A DNA stretch of 64,000 nucleotides from Bacteroidales bacterium (lineage in GTDB: Bacteria > Bacteroidota > Bacteroidia > Bacteroidales > UBA932), in assembly GCA_017477245.1 (NCBI GenBank), contig JAFUWY010000036.1, positions 26,495 through 90,494 on the forward strand, given 5' to 3'. The translations under genes and the position numbers were made by a program. The notes below the pieces were generated by a model that was not told where the DNA came from, did not search any database, and saw nothing but the letters and a program-made list of their open reading frames with translations. Position 1 is the first letter of the stretch; every line of letters begins with the position of its first letter. Positions 49,492 through 58,620 of this stretch are shown here, in pieces.

Positions 49492-50592
49492 CTATCGTAC
49501 GACGGCCTCCACCGTGCCGTCGGCAAACATCACGCGGAACGCCGTGCCCGCCGGCAGGTCGCGGGCCGACTTGACCACGACGCCGCGGCTGTCGGTCACG
49601 AGCGTGTACCCGCGCGCGAGCACCCCGCGGGGGTCGGCGCGGCGGATACGCTCGCCGAGCGCCTCGACGCGCTGCTCCATCGCGGCGAGCCGGGCCACGA
49701 AGGCCATCCGCAGGCGGGTGCCGAAGGCGCTGATGCGCTCGTCCTCGGCGGCGAAGGCCTCCACGAAGCGGTCGGCCAGGGCCGTGGGGGTCTTGACGGC
49801 CTCGTGGGCCACCCGGTCCGCGACATGGACGTCGCGGTCGTGACCGATGGCCGTGTAGACCGGCACCGGGCAGTTCGCGATGGCGAAGCACAGCGCATAG
49901 TCGTCGAAGCATGCGAGGTCCAGGGCAGAGCCGCCGCCGCGCATCAGCAGCACGGCGTCGTAGGGCTCCGGGGCGCACTCCACCCGCTCCAGCGCATCGA
50001 CGATGGAGGCGGGGGCGTCCTGCCCCTGCATCGTGGCCTCGAACAGGTCCACCCGGAACACGAAACCGTAGGCGTTCTCCTCCAGGTGGCGGCGGAAATC
50101 GCCGTAGCCGGCGGCGTCCCGCGCGGAGATCACGGCCAGGCGGTAGGGCAGCAGGGCGGGCTCCAGCTCCTGCTGGCGGTCCAGCAGGCCGTCCGCCTCC
50201 AGCTTCTCCAGCGTGCGGCGGCGCTGCAGCTCGGCCGCGCCGAGCGTGAAGCGCGGCTCGATCTCGTCGACCGTGAGGGTGAGCCCGTAGAGCTCGCTGT
50301 AGCTCACCTGCACGCGCAGCAGCACCTCCATCCCGGGCGCCAGGTCGCCGCCCGTCGCCTCGCGGAAATAAGCGCGCAGCGGCGCGTAACGGCTGCGCCA
50401 GACCACGGCCTTGGCCTTGGCCACGATCCGGCCGGATTCGCTCTGGCAGAGGTCCAGGTAGCAGTGGCCGTTGGCCTTGGCCTGCACCGAGGCCACCTCG
50501 GCGCGGACCCAGACCCTGTCGGGGAAGGCAACCTCGATCTCCTCACGCAGTTGCGCCTGCAACTCGGCCAGTTCGACATAGTCATGTTCCAT
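49492..50592 (-). CDS. xseA: Exodeoxyribonuclease VII large subunit
   Basis: The protein has 366 residues from the ATG at 50592. The frame stays open further upstream into the engB region, but the family sequence starts at MEHDYVELAELQAQLREEIE. An N-terminal OB-fold domain (VWVRAEVASVQAKANGHCYLDL) precedes the catalytic domain with ISARDAAGYGDF and LMRGGGSALDLACFDDYALCFAI. It is shorter than E. coli XseA (456 aa), lacking much of the C-terminal coiled-coil that recruits XseB, a form common in Bacteroidota. It heads the long operon that continues into the glycogen genes. Confidence 0.95.
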   Translation of the reverse strand: MEHDYVELAELQAQLREEIEVAFPDRVWVRAEVASVQAKANGHCYLDLCQSESGRIVAKAKAVVWRSRYAPLRAYFREATGGDLAPGMEVLLRVQVSYSELYGLTLTVDEIEPRFTLGAAELQRRRTLEKLEADGLLDRQQELEPALLPYRLAVISARDAAGYGDFRRHLEENAYGFVFRVDLFEATMQGQDAPASIVDALERVECAPEPYDAVLLMRGGGSALDLACFDDYALCFAIANCPVPVYTAIGHDRDVHVADRVAHEAVKTPTALADRFVEAFAAEDERISAFGTRLRMAFVARLAAMEQRVEALGERIRRADPRGVLARGYTLVTDSRGVVVKSARDLPAGTAFRVMFADGTVEAVVR

Positions 50593-50598
50593 ACCTGA

Positions 50599-50606
50599 CA
50601 AAATTA
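50599..50606 (-). promoter_or_regulatory. -7 box for the xseA-glycogen-ribF operon
   Basis: TAATTTTG on the minus strand, 6 bp before the xseA ATG, implies a near-leaderless start. There is no good -33 partner. Confidence 0.45.
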
Positions 50607-50628
50607 CGCAAAATCCGCAAAGAATTGC

Positions 50629-50636
50629 TATCTTTG
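50629..50636 (+). promoter_or_regulatory. -7 box for engB
   Basis: TATCTTTG lies 23 bp before the engB ATG and is divergent from the xseA element. The -33 box is weak. Confidence 0.5.
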
Positions 50637-50659
50637 CGGGGAATAAAGTTAGTATTTGC

Positions 50660-51256
50660 ATGAAGATCTCCGGGGCCACGTTTGCAGGAAGCAGCACCAG
50701 GGTCACCCAGAAGCCGAAAAGGAAATTGCCGGAATTCGCCTTCATCGGGCGGTCCAACGTCGGCAAGTCCTCGCTCATCAATTCCCTTTGCGGCAACAAG
50801 AAGCTCGCGATGACCTCCTCCACCCCCGGAAAGACCAAGCTGGTCAACCATTTCCTGATCAACGACAGCTGGTACCTCGTGGACCTGCCCGGTTACGGCT
50901 ACGCCCACATGGACCGCAAGGGGCGCGAGGAGCTCGCCGCCGTGATCCGGGACTACATCCTGAACTCGCAGGAGATGCAGCTCCTGTTCGTGCTCATCGA
51001 TTCGCGCCGCGACATCGGCCAGGTCGACCTCGACTTCCTCGCCGAGCTGGGCGAGCACGGGATCCCCTTCGCCCTGATCCTGACCAAGTGCGACAAGCAG
51101 GGCCCCAACGTGCTCGCCGCGCAGGTGGAGCGCGACCGGCAGATCCTGCTGCAGCAGTGGGAGGAGCTGCCTCCCCTCTTCTGCACCTCCTCGCAGACGC
51201 ATGCGGGCCGGCAGGAAGTCCTGGACTACATCGGGACGCTATTAGAAACAGTTTAA
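50660..51256 (+). CDS. engB: Ribosome-biogenesis GTPase EngB/YsxC
   Basis: This 198-residue single GTPase domain has G1 GRSNVGKSS (near 32), G3 DLPGYGYAHMDRKGREEL, G4 TKCDK and G5-like CTSSQTHAGR. It assists assembly of the large ribosomal subunit. The start at 50660 gives MKISGATFAGSSTRVTQKPKRKLPEFAFIG, typical of the family. It heads a plus-strand run with prs, a small membrane protein and der. Confidence 0.97.
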   Translation: MKISGATFAGSSTRVTQKPKRKLPEFAFIGRSNVGKSSLINSLCGNKKLAMTSSTPGKTKLVNHFLINDSWYLVDLPGYGYAHMDRKGREELAAVIRDYILNSQEMQLLFVLIDSRRDIGQVDLDFLAELGEHGIPFALILTKCDKQGPNVLAAQVERDRQILLQQWEELPPLFCTSSQTHAGRQEVLDYIGTLLETV

Positions 51257-51280
51257 TACACAATATACTAACGTAATATT

Positions 51281-52252
<972 letters not shown>

Positions 52253-52264
52253 TATTCCGCGCGT

Positions 52265-52501
52265 ATGTGGCAGGTCTTCCTCGTTGTACTGGTGCTCGTC
52301 GGGCTCTGTGTCGTGGGACTGGGGGTCAACATCCTCTTCTTCGGCAAGGAGTTCCCGAAGTACGACGTCGGGTCCAACGAGGAGATGCGCCGCCGCGGCA
52401 TCCGCTGCTTCAAGGATGAGGACGCCGCCCTGCACGGCAAGGCCTGCAACGGCAACCCGTCCGAAGCCTGCAAGGACTGCCAGCTTTACAACCAGCATTA
52501 A
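52265..52501 (+). CDS. Small single-pass membrane protein with Cys-rich tail
   Basis: The protein has 78 residues: a membrane helix (residues 4-26), then [21 protein letters not shown] and a short tail with four cysteines ending [14 protein letters not shown] recognise the overall look of a conserved Bacteroidota protein but no assigned function. The Cys pattern (one Cys, then Cys, then Cys-x2-Cys) could bind metal or an Fe-S cluster. It lies between prs and der with gaps of 12 and 10 bp, so co-transcription is likely. Confidence 0.8.
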   Translation: MWQVFLVVLVLVGLCVVGLGVNILFFGKEFPKYDVGSNEEMRRRGIRCFKDEDAALHGKACNGNPSEACKDCQLYNQH

Positions 52502-52511
52502 TGTCATCCCT

Positions 52512-53819
52512 ATGAGTCTCGTCGCCATCGTAGGCCGGCCCAACGTCGGCAAATCCACCCTTTTCAACCGCCTGGTCGGCATGCGCCAGGCCATCGTCGA
52601 CGACACCGCCGGCGTGACCCGTGACCGCCACTACGGCCGCTGCGACTGGTGTGGCCGCGAGTTCTCCGTCGTGGACACCGGCGGCTACACCACCAACTCC
52701 GACGACGTCTTCGAGGCGGCCATCCGCTCGCAGGTCCAGATCGCCATCGACGAGGCGGACCTCGTGCTGTTCATGGTCGAGGCCGCGACCGGCATCACCG
52801 ACTACGACGCCGAGATCGCCGACATCCTCCGCCGCACCAAGAAGCCGGTCGTCCTCTGCGTCAACAAGGTGGACTCCGGCGACAAGATGTTCGACGCCTA
52901 CCAGTTCTACTCCCTGGGCCTGGGCGAGGTCTACAGCATCTCGGCCGCCAACGGCAGCGGCACCGGCGACCTGCTGGACGCCGTCGTGGCCGCCCTGCCG
53001 GAGGACACGCAGACCGAGGACCCGTACGCCGGACTCCCCCGCATCGCCATCGTGGGCAAGCCCAACGTGGGCAAGTCCTCACTCACCAACGCCCTGCTGG
53101 GCCAGGAGCGCAACATCGTCACCCCGGTGGCCGGCACGACGCGCGACGCCATCGAGACCTACTACAATAAATTCGGCTTCGAGTTCATGCTCGTGGACAC
53201 GGCCGGCATCCGCCGCAAGGCCAAGGTCCGCGAAGACCTGGAGTTCTACTCCGTGATGCGCTCCATCCGCGCCATCGAGCATGCCGACATCTGCATCCTG
53301 ATGATCGACGCCACCACGGGCATGGAGGCGCAGGACATGAACATCTTCAACCTGATCGTCAAGAACCGCAAGGGCTGCGTGGTCGTGGTCAACAAATGGG
53401 ACCTCTTCCTGAAGGATTCCAACACGATGCGCGAGTACTCCGAGGCGCTCAAGGAGCGGCTGGCCCCGTTCAACGACGTCCCCGTGATCTTCACCTCCGT
53501 GGTGAAGATGCAGCGCATCCAGGATGTCCTCAACGCCGCCACCGAAGTCTACGCCAACTACTCGCAGAAGATCCCCACGGCCCGCCTCAACGAGGCCCTG
53601 CTGCCCGTCATCGAGGAGACCCCGCCGCCGGCGTGGAAGGGCAAGTACGTCAAGGTCAAGTACATCACCCAGCTCCCCACGGCCTTCCCGGCCTTCGCCT
53701 TCTTCTGCAACCTCCCGCAGTACGTCAAGGATCCCTACAAGCGCTTCCTCGAGAACCAGCTCCGCAAGCATTTCAACCTTACGGGCTGTCCCGTGCAGAT
53801 CTACTGCAGGCAGAAATAA
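52512..53819 (+). CDS. der: Double-GTPase ribosome assembly factor Der (EngA)
   Basis: The protein has 435 residues from the ATG at 52512; an earlier in-frame extension is the small membrane protein read in another frame. Two tandem GTPase domains have G1 motifs GRPNVGKST (near residue 8) and GKPNVGKSS (near 181) and G3 motifs DTGGY and DTAGI. A C-terminal KH-like domain ([31 protein letters not shown]) follows. It is needed for 50S subunit maturation. It is followed by a shared convergent terminator. Confidence 0.97.
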   Translation: MSLVAIVGRPNVGKSTLFNRLVGMRQAIVDDTAGVTRDRHYGRCDWCGREFSVVDTGGYTTNSDDVFEAAIRSQVQIAIDEADLVLFMVEAATGITDYDAEIADILRRTKKPVVLCVNKVDSGDKMFDAYQFYSLGLGEVYSISAANGSGTGDLLDAVVAALPEDTQTEDPYAGLPRIAIVGKPNVGKSSLTNALLGQERNIVTPVAGTTRDAIETYYNKFGFEFMLVDTAGIRRKAKVREDLEFYSVMRSIRAIEHADICILMIDATTGMEAQDMNIFNLIVKNRKGCVVVVNKWDLFLKDSNTMREYSEALKERLAPFNDVPVIFTSVVKMQRIQDVLNAATEVYANYSQKIPTARLNEALLPVIEETPPPAWKGKYVKVKYITQLPTAFPAFAFFCNLPQYVKDPYKRFLENQLRKHFNLTGCPVQIYCRQK

Positions 53820-53822
53820 AAG

Positions 53823-53850
53823 AAACCCCCGGCCGGACGCCGGGGGTTTT
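53823..53850. terminator. Bidirectional terminator between der and the OmpA-family gene
   Basis: An 11-bp perfect stem (AAACCCCCGGC with GCCGGGGGTTT) has a 5-nt loop CGGAC. It is flanked by T on one strand and A on the other. Confidence 0.85.
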
Positions 53851-53876
53851 CATTTCCTGAGGATCGGATCCGGAGA

Positions 53877-54554
53877 TTACTCACCGGCCTGCTTGGCAGC
53901 TTCTTCGATCATCTTCTCGTTGGCGGTGATGAAGACCTCGACGCGGCGGTTCTGCGCGCGGCCGGCCTCCGTGGAGTTGTCGGCGACAGGCTGGTCGTAG
54001 CCCATGCCCTGCATGGTGATGCGGCTCTTGGCGATACCCTTGCTGTTCAGGTAGTTGCCAACAGACTCTGCACGCTGGAGGGAGATCTTGCGGTTGGCAG
54101 CCTCACTACCCACGTTGTCCGTGTGGCCGTAGACGGTAATGCCGGTCTCCGTCATGTCGGACATCTCGGCGGCGAACTTGTCGAGGGAAGCCTTGGCCTC
54201 AGGCCGGAGCGTAGACTTGTTGAAGTCGAAGAGGATACCGCTGTCGAAGGTCACCTTGATGGCCTCCAGGCCATTGGCGTCCTTGACGGTCTCAACCTGG
54301 ACATTCTCCAGCTTGGCCAGTTCTTCGGCCTTCTTGTCCATCTGACGGCCGATGATGGTACCCGTACCGGCACCCACGCCGGCGCCGATGGCGGCACCGA
54401 TGGCGGCGCCCTTTTCACCACCGATCAAGGCTCCGATACCGGCACCCAGGCCAGCGCCTGCGCCCGTACCGATGATAGCACCCTTACCGGTCTTGGAGAT
54501 GCCGCAGCCCGCAAGGACGGCGACACAAAGAAGGAGAGATACAAATTTTTTCAT
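53877..54554 (-). CDS. OmpA-family lipoprotein with glycine-zipper segment
   Basis: The protein has 225 residues. The lipoprotein signal MKKFVSLLLCVAVLAGC is followed by a glycine-zipper region (GTGAGAGLGAGIGALIGGEKGAAIGAAIGAGVGAG is its span, residues about 29-67). The C-terminal OmpA-like domain (about 100-213) has FDSGILFDFNKSTLRPEAK, TVYGHTDNVGS and NRRVEVFI, the peptidoglycan-binding residues (Asp and Arg) being present. It probably links the outer membrane to the cell wall. It stands alone; a GATATTTG box (one mismatch to TAnnTTTG) at about 54601-54608 may be its promoter. Confidence 0.94.
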   Translation of the reverse strand: MKKFVSLLLCVAVLAGCGISKTGKGAIIGTGAGAGLGAGIGALIGGEKGAAIGAAIGAGVGAGTGTIIGRQMDKKAEELAKLENVQVETVKDANGLEAIKVTFDSGILFDFNKSTLRPEAKASLDKFAAEMSDMTETGITVYGHTDNVGSEAANRKISLQRAESVGNYLNSKGIAKSRITMQGMGYDQPVADNSTEAGRAQNRRVEVFITANEKMIEEAAKQAGE

Positions 54555-54620
54555 AATAGGAATGGATGATTTTAGTGGTGCTAATTTACGCTTTTTCTTG
54601 CAAATATCAAGCCTTTCGCC

Positions 54621-57116
54621 CTATTTCCATTCCGCACGCACGGAATGGACGAGGATGCGGCTCTCGGTGCCTACGGTGCTGGTGTGCTGCAGGCCGATGC
54701 CGCCGAAGCCGTTGGGCGTGATGGCGGCCTCAAGATCGACCGACGGATGGATGCGCGGATCGTCCGCGCAGGTGGCCATGTGGTTGGGGCCCTCGACGTG
54801 GGCGGTCAGGCGGTTGCCTTCGGCGCGGACCGTCAGGGTGCAGCCCGTCAGGAAGCAGTTGGTCGAGACCCCTTCGGTGAGCGGCGTCACGATTCCCTTG
54901 TCATAGCGGACCAGCTGGACGTCGACCGCGTCGGAGAACTTCACGGTGCGGATGACCCGCAGGGCGTAGCCCGTCAGGGTCTGCGTGTCGAACTTGATGA
55001 AGAGGTCGAGGTACTGCATCCGGGCGCTGGCGAAGCCCTGCCCGCCGTCCTTGGCGGGATCGACCTGCCAGGTCACGGACATGTCGCCGTAGGTACCCTT
55101 GACCGGCGTGTAGCGCAGCCGGGCGCCCTGCTGGAGCTGCTGGATACCCAGCCCCTTGGCGCCGTTGATGCCGGGACCGTAGGTCCAGCACGGCAGCGTA
55201 GGGTCTACGGTCCAGCTGTACTCCCGCGTGTCTTCGGGCTTGTTGGCGTCCACGGTCCAGTAGCCGGGCCGGACGAGCGGCTGGTTGTCCGTCGGGAAAT
55301 CGGAGAAGTCGGTCTCGAGCACCCGGCCGCCGGCCACTTGGGCGGCCTTGACCGGAGACTTGGAGACCACGCGCACTTCCTCGCCCGGCAGGCAGCGCAG
55401 GTGCTTGGGCGCGACGCCGACCGCCAGGTAGCGGCCCACGTCGCCGCGGGTCAGCCGGTAGGACGTGAGCGGCCGGCCGCCGCGGGAGACCGCCACGGGG
55501 ACGGCGCCGGAGCCCTTGCGGTCGTCGCAGCGGTACCAGGTCACGAGCGACTCGTCGGCACGGCCCTGCAGGTCGACGGCATAGTCCACCCGGGCCTCAC
55601 CGCCGGCGACCGTCAGCACGGGCGCCTTCGTCAGCGCCGGCGCCGCGACGAAGTCCGGCGCGACCGTCAGCTGCACGGCGCACTCCAGGCCTTCTTCCGT
55701 ATAGGCGACCAGGTCGAAGGTGCGCGTGAGGTCATCGTGGTTCACTGGCGTCACGACGATCCGCTTCCCTTCGCGGGCGGAGAGCTGCACGTAGCGCTCG
55801 TAGCCCGGCTGGACCCGCCAGAAGACCTTCTGGTTGTCGATCGGGTAGCCCAGGTGGCGGTAGGCCGTGGCCTGCAGCGTGAGCGGCTCGCCGCCCGTCT
55901 GCAGGGCGGCTTCGCGGACGTTGAGGTCCAGGCAGGTGGGGATGTTGGCGTAGTCGCGCCCGTCGCGCTTCGAGAGCGCCAGCACGCGGTCCTTGATGCC
56001 CTGGGGATCCCAGTCGTCGTCGCCGCGCAGCAGGTTGTAGGTATTGTAGAGCACCGTGCCGTCGTCCTCGACGAGGCGGTAGGCGGCCAGCTGGGCCTTC
56101 TGGTCCAGCACCACGGTGTTGTAGGGCTTGGCGGCGCCGACGAAGGCCGGCTGGCCGTCCAGCGTGATGTTGTACTGGTAGCAGCGCAGCCACTGCTCGG
56201 GCCGGAAGGTCCACGCCAGGTAGACCGGACGGCCGGAAGTGTGGTAGCGCACGTCGACGAGCGAGTGGCGGCCGACCCCCTTGCTGACGGCCTGGACCGG
56301 CTCGTCATGGCAGATGTTGAAGTCGCAGTCCATGAACACGGTCCCGTAGGTATCCACGCTGCCGAAAGGCTGGCGGCCCCAGAAATCGAGGTCGTTGTGC
56401 AGATAGACGCCACATCGGTTGAGCGAGTCGTCCGTGCTCTCCATGTGGCAGTTCACGAAGAGGACGCGCTTGGAGCCCGCCAGCGGGCTGAGGTTGAGCC
56501 GCGCCTCGAAGCGGACGTTCTCCGCGAGGATCCGGTCGCCGTGCGCGAAGGACACCTGGGCCTGCGTGATGGCGGAGTATTTCGCCTTGCGGCCGAGCTC
56601 CGGCTTGCGCGGGTAGACCAGGTCGATGTCGCAGTAGTTGCCCATCGTCAGGTCCTTGACCACGAGGTCGTCGCCCCAGAAGTCGAACATCGTGAAATTG
56701 CCCACGGCGCCCTGGGTCTGGCCCCGGGCGGAGGCAAGGATGACGTCGTGTGCGTCCTCGGTCATACCGAGCAGCTGGAGCGCCTCGCACCGGACCACCA
56801 TCCCGAAGGGGGTGCCTCCGTTCGCGGCGCGGCGCACCTGGCCGTCGTCGGGATCGTCCACCCAGTAGACCCAGGGGGCGATGTAGACGCGCATCGGCGC
56901 CTCCCGCGTGCCGTCCTGGAGATGCGACATCGCCTCATTGAAGGAATTGAAAACGTACGGCGACTTCGCCGCCTCGGCGGCGCTGAGGCTGCCGTCGACA
57001 TACAGTGCGCGGGGACCCAGCGTCACCTCCGCGCCCTTGTAACTGATCGTCTGCGCGGCAAGTCCCGCACAGGCCAGCAGGCCGCAGAGACCTGCCGCTA
57101 ACCATTTGTTTTTCAT
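54621..57116 (-). CDS. Secreted beta-helix protein, pectinesterase-like, with C-terminal beta-sandwich modules
   Basis: The protein has 831 residues with a signal peptide (MKNKWLAAGLCGLLACAGLAAQ). The N-terminal half contains repeating short beta-strands (VVRCEALQLLGM, NFTMFDFWGDDLVVKDLTMGNY, VLFVNCHMESTDDSLNRCGVYLHNDLDFWG, VFMDCDFNICHDEPVQ) typical of right-handed parallel beta-helices of the pectinesterase/pectate-lyase class. Two Ig-like modules (about 435-585) and a LamG-like C-terminal module follow. I cannot place a pectinesterase active site with certainty. It is the last gene of the GH106 operon, 1 bp after the GH43 gene, which supports a pectin-type substrate. Confidence 0.65.
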   Translation of the reverse strand: MKNKWLAAGLCGLLACAGLAAQTISYKGAEVTLGPRALYVDGSLSAAEAAKSPYVFNSFNEAMSHLQDGTREAPMRVYIAPWVYWVDDPDDGQVRRAANGGTPFGMVVRCEALQLLGMTEDAHDVILASARGQTQGAVGNFTMFDFWGDDLVVKDLTMGNYCDIDLVYPRKPELGRKAKYSAITQAQVSFAHGDRILAENVRFEARLNLSPLAGSKRVLFVNCHMESTDDSLNRCGVYLHNDLDFWGRQPFGSVDTYGTVFMDCDFNICHDEPVQAVSKGVGRHSLVDVRYHTSGRPVYLAWTFRPEQWLRCYQYNITLDGQPAFVGAAKPYNTVVLDQKAQLAAYRLVEDDGTVLYNTYNLLRGDDDWDPQGIKDRVLALSKRDGRDYANIPTCLDLNVREAALQTGGEPLTLQATAYRHLGYPIDNQKVFWRVQPGYERYVQLSAREGKRIVVTPVNHDDLTRTFDLVAYTEEGLECAVQLTVAPDFVAAPALTKAPVLTVAGGEARVDYAVDLQGRADESLVTWYRCDDRKGSGAVPVAVSRGGRPLTSYRLTRGDVGRYLAVGVAPKHLRCLPGEEVRVVSKSPVKAAQVAGGRVLETDFSDFPTDNQPLVRPGYWTVDANKPEDTREYSWTVDPTLPCWTYGPGINGAKGLGIQQLQQGARLRYTPVKGTYGDMSVTWQVDPAKDGGQGFASARMQYLDLFIKFDTQTLTGYALRVIRTVKFSDAVDVQLVRYDKGIVTPLTEGVSTNCFLTGCTLTVRAEGNRLTAHVEGPNHMATCADDPRIHPSVDLEAAITPNGFGGIGLQHTSTVGTESRILVHSVRAEWK

Positions 57117-57117
57117 A

Positions 57118-58620
57118 TTAATCGAGCTTACGGTATTTGAAGTTGCTGAAGCGGACTTCGCCCTCGCCGGCGGCGACCAGCCCCGGGAGCATGCTCTGGA
57201 ACTCGTGGAAGACGTTGTGGTTGTAGCCCGATATCTCGATGCCCCAGTCGTCCTGCTTCCACTCCTTGCCGTCGAGGCTGTAGTAGGCCGAGACGATCTG
57301 GTGGTCGTTGCGCAGGCGCAGCCAGATGTGGGTCACGTCCCGGGTGCGCATGGCGCGGCGCCCGCCGCGGTCGCGCCGCCAGCGGAGCGTGCCGGCGTTG
57401 CTGATGCCCTCGCCGATGTAGTACTGGCTGTTGTAGTAGATCACCAGGCCGGCGGTCGCGCCCGGGTCGCGGTCGATCTCCACCTCGAACTCGTAGGCCT
57501 GGTCGCCCGCCACGAACATCATCGGGGCGGCGTCGGCCGGGCTGCTGCCCGTGGCCTGCAGGGTCAGCACGCCGTTCTCCACCTTGGCGCGGGACGGGTC
57601 GAAATCCTTGTAGTACTTCCAGTCCAGGCCGATGCGGAACTCGCCCAGCCGGGCCTTGCGGTCGTAGGGCTGCAGCGGCAGCGGGGCGGCGATGGGATCC
57701 TCGACGATATTCTCGCCGTAGCTCCGCCACCAGCCGTCCTCGTCGAGCCACACCGGCTCCAGGAGCGTCTGGCGGCCGAGGTTGTAGTAGCCGTTCTCGT
57801 AGGCGTGGTAGACGATGTACCAGCGGCCGTCCGGCGTGTCGATGAGCGAGCCGTGGCCGCGGGACCACCAGCGGTCGGTGTTGTGGTAGGTGTGCACGAG
57901 CGGGTTGTAGGGCGACTCCTCCCACGGGCCGTCCAGGCTCTTGCTGCGGGCGATGGCCACGAGGTGGCTCGTGGGCGGGCCGGCGGTGCCGCCCTCGGCG
58001 GCGATGAAGTACCACCAGTCACCGACCTTGCGGATCTTCGGGCCTTCCATCGCGAGCCCTTCGGTGAGCCAGCCCTCGGGGATCTCCCAGCCGTCCCAGA
58101 CCTTCTCCAGGGTACCGGGGACGGTGTCCATGCCGTCGTCGGTCAGCTTGATGCGCTGGCCGCCGCTGAGGAAGAGCCACTTCTGCCCGTCGTCACCCAC
58201 GGCCGGGCAGGGGTCGATCTGGCCGACGTGCAGGTCGACCGGGTCGCTCCAGGGACCGTACGGCGTGTCGGCCGTGACCACCCAGTTGCTGCGGTTGTGG
58301 ACCGTGAAATAGATATAGAACTTGTCCCCGATCTTGGAGATGTCCGGGGCCCAGACGCTGCCCAGGTAGGTCTTCAGGGCATAGCTGATGGGCTCCCAGT
58401 TCACCAGGTCCTTCGAGTGCCAGACCACCAGGCCCGGGTTGTAGTCGAACGACGAATGGGTCATGTAGTAGTCGTCACCGTCCCGCACGATGGACGGGTC
58501 GGGATAGTCGCCCCCGAGGATGGGGTTGGTGTAGGTCCCGTAGGGGGCCTCCGGCGCGGAGCCGGCGCACGCGGCGAGCAGCAGCGCCGCCGCGGCCAGC
58601 AGGGTCAGGTGGTGTCTCAT
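57118..58620 (-). CDS. Secreted GH43 family glycosidase (lipoprotein)
   Basis: The protein has 500 residues from the ATG at 58620, which starts a lipoprotein signal (MRHHLTLLAAAALLLAAC). A five-blade propeller has the three GH43 acids: base Asp in NPILGGDYPDPSIVRDG, pKa-modulating Asp in WAPDISKIGDKFYIYF and acid Glu in GLAMEGPKIRKVGD. A C-terminal beta-sandwich (about 320-500, DWKYYKDFDPSRAKVENGVLTLQA) follows, as in GH43 subfamily 12-like enzymes. The activity is probably alpha-L-arabinofuranosidase or beta-xylosidase. Its start overlaps the end of the upstream gene (ATGA). Confidence 0.92.
   Translation of the reverse strand: MRHHLTLLAAAALLLAACAGSAPEAPYGTYTNPILGGDYPDPSIVRDGDDYYMTHSSFDYNPGLVVWHSKDLVNWEPISYALKTYLGSVWAPDISKIGDKFYIYFTVHNRSNWVVTADTPYGPWSDPVDLHVGQIDPCPAVGDDGQKWLFLSGGQRIKLTDDGMDTVPGTLEKVWDGWEIPEGWLTEGLAMEGPKIRKVGDWWYFIAAEGGTAGPPTSHLVAIARSKSLDGPWEESPYNPLVHTYHNTDRWWSRGHGSLIDTPDGRWYIVYHAYENGYYNLGRQTLLEPVWLDEDGWWRSYGENIVEDPIAAPLPLQPYDRKARLGEFRIGLDWKYYKDFDPSRAKVENGVLTLQATGSSPADAAPMMFVAGDQAYEFEVEIDRDPGATAGLVIYYNSQYYIGEGISNAGTLRWRRDRGGRRAMRTRDVTHIWLRLRNDHQIVSAYYSLDGKEWKQDDWGIEISGYNHNVFHEFQSMLPGLVAAGEGEVRFSNFKYRKLD

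Noticed and set aside
50593-50862. N-terminal extension of xseA into the engB region
   Set aside because: It overlaps the promoter and start of engB on the other strand. The family sequence begins at the ATG at 50592.
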